A stretch of 64,000 nucleotides of DNA from Shouchella miscanthi (GTDB lineage Bacteria > Bacillota > Bacilli > Bacillales > Bacillaceae_D): NCBI RefSeq assembly GCF_007725405.1, contig NZ_CP042163.1, positions 1,674,001-1,738,000 of the forward strand. Reading direction: 5' to 3'. Under the pieces are notes generated by a model that saw nothing but the letters and a program-made list of their open reading frames with translations, had not been told where the DNA came from and made no database searches. Of this stretch, positions 56,817 to 64,000 are shown one piece after another (the first letter of the stretch is position 1; each line of letters begins with the position of its first letter). The translations under genes and the position numbers were made by a program.

Positions 56817-58958
56817 GTGGAAGAAGATAAGCCTAAAGTATCTGCTCCAAAGAAATGGTGGCGGAAAATAAAGCAGCAACCGTACATACGTACAGTTATT
56901 TATACAATACTAGGCTTGATTATGTACGGTATGATGCTTGACAATATTATACCGGAGCAGCTAGAAGTAAATTTGTCCGAGCCGGCTGAACAAGATATTC
57001 GTGCACCAATGACAGTCGAAAATCGAGTGGCAACGGAGCAAAGGCGAACGGAAGCGGTAGGCGCTGTCGAAAGCCAAATGAAGCATAATCGGCAATACGA
57101 AGAAGATCGAGTTCAGCAAGTAAATGATATCTTCACAGTAATTCGTCTTGAGCGTGAGCAGGAAGTAGAGGAAGAGGAAGAATCTGCTTCGATTTCAGAT
57201 CAAATTGAAAATGTTCGCTCAGACCTATCTTCGTCAACAAACGCAGATTTGAGTGATGAAGCTCTTGAAGTTTTGTTAGAAACGTCTGACTACCAGTTTC
57301 AAGCTGCGCAGGAGGCAGCTGTCAATACCGTTCACGAAACAATGAGTGAACCAATAAAGGTGGGCGATTTACAAGAAGCGAAGCAAAACGCTGAAAATCA
57401 AATAGCGGAAGTAACAAGTCTCTCGCCAGACGTTCGTGAAGCCATAAGCAATGTAGTTGATTTAGCGATTGTATTTAACGTAACATATGATGCTGAAACA
57501 ACACAGCGATTAAGGCAAGAAGCGGCTGATTCAATTGATCCTGTTCTAATACGTGAAGGAGAATTGATTGTAAAAGAAGGCGATCTTGTTACATATGAAA
57601 TGTATGAACAGCTTCGATTAGTAGGTTTACTCGATGAAGCCACAGTTATATTCCCCTATATTGGACTGGCGCTGTTTGTCTTCATCTTAATTGGAATGCT
57701 AATTTATTTCTTAAATGATTCCAATACGACGGTTGCAACAAATAATTCCCATTTATTAATGTTTTCGATTGTGTTTGTTGTCATTCTAGTGCTTATGAAG
57801 CTCTACAGTTACTTAGAGTCCCTTATCTCTTTGCCTGGAATTGGCTTTGCGGTTCCGGCGGCGGCAGGGGCAATGTTACTAACATTGTTGTTGCACCCGA
57901 AAATTGCCATCGTAACAAGTTTTCTATTTGCTATTATTGGGAGTGTTTTCTACAATCACGATTCCTCTAGTACATTTGCGTTTATGTATGGCTTTTATAT
58001 TTTGGTCGGTTCTCTTACAGGTATCTATTTCTTGAAGCAATCAAACAAAGCAACGCGAATTTTAAAAGCTGGTTTTTTTGTCCTCTGTGCGAATAGCTTA
58101 ACTGTGCTATCCATTTTATTAATGAAAAGTATTTATTTGAATTGGGTTGAACTAAGCTTTTATTTCTTAGCGGCGTTTTTAGCAGCTTTCGTTGCTTCAG
58201 TTCTTACAATAGGGTTACTGCCGTTTATTGAAACAGGCTTCGGAATTTTATCGACGGCTAGGTTAATTGAGCTTTCAAGTCCAAATCATCCGCTACTTCG
58301 AAAGATTTTAACAGAAGCGCCTGGGACGTATCATCATAGCGTTGTCGTTGGGAATTTGGCAGAAGCAGCTTGTGAAACGTTAGGCGAAAATGGTTTACTA
58401 GCAAGAGTAGGCGCTTACTATCATGATTTAGGAAAAACACGACGCCCGAGATTTTTTATCGAGAATCAATTAAAAGGGGATAACCCTCATGATAAGATCT
58501 CGCCGCAATTGAGTAAAACTATTATTATTTCACATCCATATGATGGCGCTGATTTACTTCGCCAACATAAAATGCCTCGGGAAATTATTGATATTGCAGA
58601 ACAGCACCATGGCACAAGCTTGCTTAAATTTTTCTACTATAAGGCAAAGCAAGATGATGAAAAGCAACATGTACCGGAAAGCCAATTCCGTTATCCTGGG
58701 CCAAAACCACAAACGAAAGTAACGTCCATTATCTCGATTGCAGATAGTGTGGAGGCGGCTGTGCGGTCAATGCAAAAACCAACACCAGATAAAGTCGAGC
58801 AATTAGTGGACAAAATTATTAAAGATAAGCTAGAAGACGGTCAATTCGATGAGTCAGATTTAACATTAAAAGAATTAAACCAAATTAAGCTTTCGATGTG
58901 TGAAACGTTAAATGGAACGTTTCATCAGCGAATAGAATATCCTGATGATGATGATTGA
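56817..58958 (+). CDS. pgpH: Cyclic di-AMP phosphodiesterase PgpH (YqfF, 7TM-HD)
   Basis: The 713-aa protein has an N-terminal helix (about 24-42), an extracytoplasmic 7TMR-HDED sensor (about 50-275), seven helices (about 280-480) and a cytoplasmic HD domain (TYHHSVVVGNLAEAACETLG; YYHDLGKTRRPRFF; EQHHGTSLLKFFY). It degrades c-di-AMP. GTG start overlapping GAGGTG region. Confidence 0.94.
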   Translation: MEEDKPKVSAPKKWWRKIKQQPYIRTVIYTILGLIMYGMMLDNIIPEQLEVNLSEPAEQDIRAPMTVENRVATEQRRTEAVGAVESQMKHNRQYEEDRVQQVNDIFTVIRLEREQEVEEEEESASISDQIENVRSDLSSSTNADLSDEALEVLLETSDYQFQAAQEAAVNTVHETMSEPIKVGDLQEAKQNAENQIAEVTSLSPDVREAISNVVDLAIVFNVTYDAETTQRLRQEAADSIDPVLIREGELIVKEGDLVTYEMYEQLRLVGLLDEATVIFPYIGLALFVFILIGMLIYFLNDSNTTVATNNSHLLMFSIVFVVILVLMKLYSYLESLISLPGIGFAVPAAAGAMLLTLLLHPKIAIVTSFLFAIIGSVFYNHDSSSTFAFMYGFYILVGSLTGIYFLKQSNKATRILKAGFFVLCANSLTVLSILLMKSIYLNWVELSFYFLAAFLAAFVASVLTIGLLPFIETGFGILSTARLIELSSPNHPLLRKILTEAPGTYHHSVVVGNLAEAACETLGENGLLARVGAYYHDLGKTRRPRFFIENQLKGDNPHDKISPQLSKTIIISHPYDGADLLRQHKMPREIIDIAEQHHGTSLLKFFYYKAKQDDEKQHVPESQFRYPGPKPQTKVTSIISIADSVEAAVRSMQKPTPDKVEQLVDKIIKDKLEDGQFDESDLTLKELNQIKLSMCETLNGTFHQRIEYPDDDD

Positions 58959-58971
58959 AAAGGAGTATTAA

Positions 58972-59442
58972 ATGATTGAGATAGACATTATTGATGAGAC
59001 AGAGACATTGACAGAAGAACAACTAAAGCTTGTTCACGACGTCCTTGCTTATGCGGGCAAAAAAGAAGAAGTTCATCCAGGTGCTGAGCTGTCGGTTACA
59101 TTTGTAGATGAGGATGCCATACATGAGTTAAATTTAGAACATCGTGGCATCGATCGCTCTACTGATGTGCTATCGTTTGCTTTAAACGATGGAGAGCCAG
59201 ATTATGAAGCGTTAGAAGGAATTCCTAATTTATTAGGAGATATTATTGTATCCATTGCTCACATTAATCGACAAGCTGATGAGTATAATCATTCATTTGA
59301 ACGTGAACTTGCTTTTCTTGTTGTTCATGGGTTTCTTCATCTGCTAGGGTATGATCATCAATCAAAGGAAGAAGAAAGGGAAATGTTTACTAAACAAGAG
59401 GAGATTTTAGAATCCTATGGCCTTGGAAGATCGAAACCGTAG
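58972..59442 (+). CDS. ybeY: Endoribonuclease YbeY
   Basis: The 156-aa metal RNase matures 16S rRNA. The zinc motif HGFLHLLGYDH (about residues 122-132) and STDVLSFAL are present. AAAAGGAG precedes ATG. Confidence 0.95.
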   Translation: MIEIDIIDETETLTEEQLKLVHDVLAYAGKKEEVHPGAELSVTFVDEDAIHELNLEHRGIDRSTDVLSFALNDGEPDYEALEGIPNLLGDIIVSIAHINRQADEYNHSFERELAFLVVHGFLHLLGYDHQSKEEEREMFTKQEEILESYGLGRSKP

Positions 59443-59803
59443 AGGGTTAAAACGTTTATTTCGTTCATTCAACTATGCCATTTCAGGTCTTGGCTATGTG
59501 ATTAGGCACGAACAGAACATGCAAATTCATTTAGCTAGTACAATGGCTATTTGTGGGCTTGCCTGGTTTTTTTCCGTCTCAGCGACTGAATGGGTGTTAC
59601 TCCTACTTGTAATGGGAGGCGTTTTGACAGCTGAAACGCTTAATACGGCAATTGAACGGACAGTCGATTTAGTGACGGAAGACTTTCATCCACTAGCAAA
59701 GCGAGCAAAAGATATCGGTGCTGCTAGCGTGTTTATTTTTTGTATCATTGCCATCATTATTGGGGCTATTATATTTGTACCTTATTTTATTAACATTTTA
59801 TAA
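59417..59803 (+). CDS. dgkA: Undecaprenol/diacylglycerol kinase
   Basis: The 128-aa membrane kinase has three helices and VLTAETLNTAIERTVDL with the catalytic Glu. In Bacillus this family phosphorylates undecaprenol. ATG 59417 overlaps ybeY by 26 bp; GGAG lies 13 nt upstream, so a later TTG start is possible. Confidence 0.92.
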   Translation: MALEDRNRRGLKRLFRSFNYAISGLGYVIRHEQNMQIHLASTMAICGLAWFFSVSATEWVLLLLVMGGVLTAETLNTAIERTVDLVTEDFHPLAKRAKDIGAASVFIFCIIAIIIGAIIFVPYFINIL

Positions 59804-59821
59804 CGAAAAAGGAGGATTTCT

Positions 59822-60235
59822 ATGGAAAAAGCAGCATTAATTCAGCTCGCTATTGAAGCAAGGGAAGAGGCTTACGTTCCTTATTCCTCATTTAAAGTAG
59901 GTGCTGCCCTCCTTCTAGCAGATGGATCGGTTGTAAAAGGAGCAAACATTGAAAATGCGGCATATAGCTTGGCAAACTGTGCTGAACGCACAGCGATATT
60001 TAGAGCGTATAAGCCAAATCATCAATCTTTTAAAGCACTTGCTGTGGCGGCGGATACACCAAATCCGGTTTCGCCTTGCGGTGCATGTAGACAAGTATTA
60101 GCAGAGTTATGTGAACCAGAAATGCCGGTCTATTTAAGTAATGTAAAAGGTGACTGGCAAGAAACAACAGTAGAAGCGCTACTACCAGGATTTTTTAAAG
60201 CGGAGGATATGAATGAATCAAGAGGAAACGTTTAA
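59822..60235 (+). CDS. cdd: Cytidine deaminase
   Basis: The 137-aa zinc enzyme has NCAERTAIF and PCGACRQVL, the full set of zinc ligands and catalytic Glu. AAAGGAGG precedes ATG. Confidence 0.96.
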   Translation: MEKAALIQLAIEAREEAYVPYSSFKVGAALLLADGSVVKGANIENAAYSLANCAERTAIFRAYKPNHQSFKALAVAADTPNPVSPCGACRQVLAELCEPEMPVYLSNVKGDWQETTVEALLPGFFKAEDMNESRGNV

Positions 60236-61121
60236 GTCAGGTTTTGTCTCCATAATTGGGAGACCCAATGTAGGTAAATCAACATTGTTAAATAGAATAA
60301 TCGGTCAAAAAATTGCCATTATGTCGGACAAGCCTCAAACAACAAGAAATAAAGTTCAAGGTGTTTACACGACAGATGACGCGCAAATTGTATTTATTGA
60401 TACACCAGGTATCCACAAACCGAAACATCGCTTAGGCGACTTTATGATGAAAGTAGCGACGAATACGCTTCGAGAAGTGGATCTTATTTTGTATGTCATT
60501 GATGCAGATGCTAAGTTTGGTCCAGGAGAACAGTTTATTATTGATCGTTTAAAGGATACAAAAACACCTGTTTTTCTAATCGTTAATAAAATCGATAAAG
60601 TGAGTAGAGATGCGTTACTTGAAATCATTGCCTCCTACCGTGAACGCTATGAATTTGAAGAAGTCGTGCCGGTATCTGCCTTAGAAGGTGAAAATGTCGA
60701 GACGATGATGGATCAAATAAAGGTGCACTTGGATGAGGGTCCGCAATATTATCCAAGCGATCAGATTACAGATCATCCTGAGCGGTTTATTGTTGCCGAG
60801 CTTGTTCGTGAAAAAGCGCTACATGTAACAAAGGAAGAGATCCCTCACTCTCTAGCAGTTGTGATTGAGCAAATGAAACGACGAGATAATGGTAAAGTGT
60901 ATGTTGGCGCAACCATTATAGTGGAACGTTCCTCTCAAAAAGGGATCATTATTGGAAAGCACGGTTCTATGCTAAAGGAAATTGGTCAAAAGGCACGAGT
61001 CGATATTGAAGCATTACTTGGTTCAAGTGTGTTTTTAGAGCTATGGGTGAAAGTACAAAAAGACTGGAGAAATCGCCCTTCACAGCTTAAAGATTATGGC
61101 TTTAACGAAGACGATTATTAA
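60213..61121 (+). CDS. era: GTPase Era
   Basis: The 302-aa protein has [22 protein letters not shown] and NKIDKV plus a C-terminal KH domain ([21 protein letters not shown]). It helps 30S maturation by binding the 3' end of 16S rRNA. It overlaps cdd by 23 bp. Confidence 0.97.
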   Translation: MNQEETFKSGFVSIIGRPNVGKSTLLNRIIGQKIAIMSDKPQTTRNKVQGVYTTDDAQIVFIDTPGIHKPKHRLGDFMMKVATNTLREVDLILYVIDADAKFGPGEQFIIDRLKDTKTPVFLIVNKIDKVSRDALLEIIASYRERYEFEEVVPVSALEGENVETMMDQIKVHLDEGPQYYPSDQITDHPERFIVAELVREKALHVTKEEIPHSLAVVIEQMKRRDNGKVYVGATIIVERSSQKGIIIGKHGSMLKEIGQKARVDIEALLGSSVFLELWVKVQKDWRNRPSQLKDYGFNEDDY

Positions 61122-61128
61122 AGAGAAG

Positions 61129-61167
61129 CAATGGTCCAAACAAGGCGTTGGACCATTGTTTTTTTAT
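61129..61167 (+). terminator. Terminator after era
   Basis: CAATGGTCCAA and TTGGACCATTG form an 11-pair stem followed by seven T. Confidence 0.9.
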
Positions 61168-61312
61168 GTTCAAAAAGCTATGATTAACTAAGATGAAAAA
61201 CGAACAAAAATAAAAAGTCAAGCTCTGCTAATTAACAATATTTCCATCGAATGAGTATAGTAAATTTAGGTCATCATACTTCATAAGAACGATTGAGAGG
61301 AGTTGTGAAACA

Positions 61313-61456
61313 GTGCTTGTTCTATCTTGGAAAGTTTTTTCACAGACAGGAAACATTGAGACTTATTTACTCCATAAGGAATTGGAAAGGGAGACAGTTG
61401 GTGAAGAGGTAGAGGTAATGGCTGCCGACGACCAAACGGATTCTACTCTTTCTTAA
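61313..61456 (+). CDS. yqzL: YqzL family protein
   Basis: The 47-aa product (GTG start, MLVLSWKVFSQTGNIETYLL...) matches YqzL by its SWKVFSQTGNIETYL core, length and position between era and recO. AGGAG lies nine bases upstream. Function unknown. Confidence 0.88.
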   Translation: MLVLSWKVFSQTGNIETYLLHKELERETVGEEVEVMAADDQTDSTLS

Positions 61457-61486
61457 AAAAGCAGTGACTTGCTGTAAGGAATGAAC

Positions 61487-62266
61487 ATGTTAATTAAACA
61501 AGAAGGAATTATTTTAAAGACCATTGACTATGGTGAATCAAATAAAATTGCAACAGTATTAACGAAAGATAGCGGAAAACTATCTGTGATGGCAAAAGGA
61601 GCGAAGAAGCCTAATAGTCGCTATGCGGCTGTGATGCAACCATTCGTTTATGGCTCATTTGTTTATTTCAAGGGTAGTGGTTTGCCAACAATAAGCCAAG
61701 GCGAAATTATTCTATCCTTCAAACAGCTTCACTTTGATTTATTTAAAGCTGCTCATGCTGCGTATATAACAGAATTAATCGAAAAATTGACCGAAGAACG
61801 ACGGCCGTATGTGTTTTTATTTGATCTATTGTTACTCGCTTTAAAGCAAATTGACACTGGTCAAGATCCGGAAATTATTGCAAGAATCGTTGATCTAAAA
61901 ATGTTAACGGTTGCTGGAGCAAAGCCTAATTTAGATGGCTGTGCAAGCTGTAAATCGGTTGAGCGCGACCCTATTGCTTTTTCCATTCCTTTTGCTGGTT
62001 TTTTATGCAGAAGTTGTGTCCATCGAGATGAGCGAGCTTTCCCAGTTTCGTTATCAATGGTGAAGCTTATTCGCACCTTATACTATGTTGATTTAACGAA
62101 ATTAGGTTCCATTTCGATTAAGCCAGAAACAAAAGAACGACTTCATCAAATCATATCATCGTACTATCAAGAATACGTTGGTGTGACGCTGAAATCACAA
62201 CGCTTTATTGACCAGCTAAAAAAAGTAGATGGCACTCATTTTAAACTTGACGAAAAAAAGGATTAA
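61487..62266 (+). CDS. recO: DNA repair protein RecO
   Basis: The 259-aa protein loads RecA with RecR. An OB fold (GIILKTIDYGESNKIATVLT; AKGAKKPNSR) precedes a helical part and a zinc site (CASC...CRSC). ATG 61487 lies six bases after AAGGA; ATG 61481 overlaps it. Confidence 0.95.
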   Translation: MLIKQEGIILKTIDYGESNKIATVLTKDSGKLSVMAKGAKKPNSRYAAVMQPFVYGSFVYFKGSGLPTISQGEIILSFKQLHFDLFKAAHAAYITELIEKLTEERRPYVFLFDLLLLALKQIDTGQDPEIIARIVDLKMLTVAGAKPNLDGCASCKSVERDPIAFSIPFAGFLCRSCVHRDERAFPVSLSMVKLIRTLYYVDLTKLGSISIKPETKERLHQIISSYYQEYVGVTLKSQRFIDQLKKVDGTHFKLDEKKD

Positions 62267-62296
62267 AGGTATGATAGAAAAATATGACGATATGCT

Positions 62297-62503
62297 ATGA
62301 TGAGAGAAGAAATACTGCTTATTCTTATGATTAATAGCGACTTCAGGGTGGTGTGAGCTGAAGAATCAGGAGCGTATGAGGCACTCTTTGAGCATGTGAA
62401 CTGTAAAGTGATTAAACACGTTTGTGTTTAATAAGTAGGGTGGAACCGCGGGTAACTCTCGTCCCTATGCCGATAGTAGGCATAAGGATTGAGGGTTTTT
62501 TGT
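62297..62503 (+). ncRNA. Glycyl T-box riboswitch before glyQS
   Basis: AGGGTGGAACCGCGGG (62437-62452) is the T-box antiterminator core. A terminator stem CCTATGCC/GGCATAAGG with GAGGGTTTTTT (62464-62500) follows. A GGC triplet in the apical part of stem I (about 62371) is a plausible Gly specifier. Uncharged tRNA-Gly should turn glyQS on. Confidence 0.9.
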
Positions 62504-62523
62504 TTTTATTAAGGAGGGTAAAC

Positions 62524-63405
62524 ATGAACATTCAAACGATGATATTAACATTGCAGTCCTATTGGGCAAAGCAAGGCTGTATAATTATGAACGCCTATGA
62601 CACTGAAAAAGGTGCGGGTACGATGAGTCCGCATACATTATTACGAACAATCGGTCCAGAACCGTGGAATGTAGCTTATGTAGAGCCATCAAGGCGACCG
62701 GCAGATGGACGCTATGGAGAAAACCCGAACCGCTTATATCAGCATCACCAATTCCAAGTGATTATGAAACCTTCGCCAAACAATATTCAAGAACTGTATT
62801 TGGAAAGCCTTAAAGCGCTTGGTATTAATCCGCTTGAACATGATATTCGATTTGTTGAAGACAACTGGGAAAACCCAACATTAGGCTGTGCGGGTCTTGG
62901 GTGGGAAGTATGGCTAGATGGAATGGAAATAACACAGTTTACGTATTTCCAACAAGTAGGTGGCATGGAAGCATCCCCTGTTTCCGCTGAAATTACTTAC
63001 GGGATTGAGCGATTAGCAACGTATATTCAGGAAAAAGAGAATGTATTTGATTTGGAATGGGTAGAGGGTTTCACGTATGGTGACATTTTTCTCCAACCTG
63101 AGTTTGAGCATTCTACATATACATTTGAAGTATCAGATAGTGAAATGCTCTTCCAGCTATTCAATACGTACGAGAAAGAAGCAACTCGTGTACTAGACCG
63201 TAACCTTGTTTTCCCGGCTTATGATTATATTTTAAAGTGTTCACACGTATTTAATCTACTTGATGCTCGTGGTGCGATCTCAGTAACGGAACGCACGGGA
63301 TACATAGGTCGTGTCCGTACCCTCGCTCGGAAGGCTGCAAAGCATTATTACGAGGAACGCGAAAAACTTGGATTCCCGATGTTGAAAAAGAAGGAGGCAA
63401 ACTAA
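62524..63405 (+). CDS. glyQ: Glycyl-tRNA synthetase alpha subunit
   Basis: The 293-aa class II subunit starts [19 protein letters not shown] and has the motif 2/3 elements typical of bacterial GlyQ ([25 protein letters not shown]). ATG 62524 follows AAGGAGGG; the longer frame upstream runs through the T-box terminator. Confidence 0.96.
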   Translation: MNIQTMILTLQSYWAKQGCIIMNAYDTEKGAGTMSPHTLLRTIGPEPWNVAYVEPSRRPADGRYGENPNRLYQHHQFQVIMKPSPNNIQELYLESLKALGINPLEHDIRFVEDNWENPTLGCAGLGWEVWLDGMEITQFTYFQQVGGMEASPVSAEITYGIERLATYIQEKENVFDLEWVEGFTYGDIFLQPEFEHSTYTFEVSDSEMLFQLFNTYEKEATRVLDRNLVFPAYDYILKCSHVFNLLDARGAISVTERTGYIGRVRTLARKAAKHYYEEREKLGFPMLKKKEAN

Positions 63406-64000
63406 TGGATAGAAAACCATTTCTCCTTGAAATAGGATTAGAAGAACTTCCAGCCAGATTTGTAACAGATGCAGTGAAACAACTAGAGCAGAATGTGCAG
63501 CAGTGGTTAAAAGAGCAAAAGCTTGAGTATAGCCGCACACAGGCTTTTTCAACGCCACGAAGATTAGCGATTATCATTCATGACCTTGCTTCAAAACAAG
63601 AAGATTCATCTAGTAAAGCAAAAGGACCAGCAAAGAAAATTGCATTAGATGACAATGGCGACTGGACGAAAGCAGCTTTAGGATTTGCGCGATCACAGAA
63701 AGTTGAACCGGAAGCTCTTACAATTGAAGCACATAAAGGTGTGGAATATGTTTTTGCTACATCCTTTTCTGAAGGTGTGCAAACAGTCGACATTTTACCA
63801 AGCTTAGAGAAGGTCATTATGAGTCTGAATTTCCCGAAACGCATGAAATGGCATACGTTTGACTTACGCTATGCACGACCAATACGTTGGTTAATTGCCA
63901 TGTACGGTCAGGAAGTCATTCCATTTTCAATTGCGGAAGTAAAAACTAGTCAGACTACAAGAGGTCACCGTTTCTTAGGAGATGAAGAAATTGAGATAGC
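63405..64000 (+). CDS. glyS: Glycyl-tRNA synthetase beta subunit (partial)
   Basis: The first 198 codons are present and open to the right edge: [53 protein letters not shown]. The start overlaps the glyQ stop (TAATG) with AAGGAGG upstream. The rest lies outside the window. Confidence 0.94.
   Translation, partial: MDRKPFLLEIGLEELPARFVTDAVKQLEQNVQQWLKEQKLEYSRTQAFSTPRRLAIIIHDLASKQEDSSSKAKGPAKKIALDDNGDWTKAALGFARSQKVEPEALTIEAHKGVEYVFATSFSEGVQTVDILPSLEKVIMSLNFPKRMKWHTFDLRYARPIRWLIAMYGQEVIPFSIAEVKTSQTTRGHRFLGDEEIEI

Overview
The window is chromosomal DNA from an endospore-forming member of the Bacillaceae (Firmicutes). Gene order from about 20.6 kb to the right end follows the Bacillus subtilis sda-yqeG-...-comE-holA-rpsT-gpr-lepA-hemW-hrcA-grpE-dnaK-dnaJ-...-rpsU-yqeY-yqeZ-floA-yqfC-yqfD-phoH-yqfF-ybeY-dgkA-cdd-era-yqzL-recO-glyQ-glyS block. 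The complete seven-gene Mrp Na+/H+ antiporter operon and a BCCT osmolyte transporter suggest a salt- or alkali-tolerant Bacillus-type organism. No species is named because nothing in the sequence fixes it.

Region 1 (1-6581) is accessory. A sigK gene is cut off after its N-terminal half (6207-6581, minus strand). Tail-to-tail with it lies a large serine recombinase of the SpoIVCA type (4708-6210). This is the arrangement at one end of a skin-type sigK intervening element, which is excised in the mother cell during sporulation. The C-terminal half of sigK is not in the window, so the element continues past the left edge. The visible part carries two tandemly duplicated BclA-like collagen genes, an orphan 134-aa gene whose promoter region contains a LexA-type operator, a P-loop kinase, a small membrane protein, a second LexA-type site and several very small ORFs.

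Region 2 (6.6-20.6 kb) holds a uroporphyrinogen-III synthase-like protein, a BCCT transporter, a third and larger collagen-like gene, thiD behind a TPP riboswitch with a clear terminator, HU, divergent pssA and psd (together phosphatidylserine synthesis and decarboxylation to phosphatidylethanolamine), and mrpABCDEFG on the minus strand. A small unlisted ORF with a possible ATT start sits between mrpA and sda.

Region 3 (20.6-38.4 kb) begins with sda, which faces a cluster of DnaA boxes. It continues with yqeG-yqeH-aroE-yqeI-nadD-yqeK-rsfS, a cvfB-like gene placed inside this operon, yqeM, comER against comEA-comEB-comEC (DNA uptake), yqzM, holA, rpsT, gpr, a yqxA-like gene, lepA and hemW. spoIIP, expected between gpr and yqxA, is absent.

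Region 4 (38.4-64 kb) is the class I heat-shock operon with a perfect CIRCE operator (hrcA-grpE-dnaK, then dnaJ), prmA-rsmE-mtaB, a methyltransferase, deoC, an aldo/keto reductase, a Na/Pi-type transporter, rpsU-yqeY, the NfeD protease/FloA flotillin pair behind a sigma-W-like promoter, and the sporulation and RNA-metabolism run yqfC to glyS. The glyQS pair is preceded by a glycine T-box. glyS runs off the right edge.
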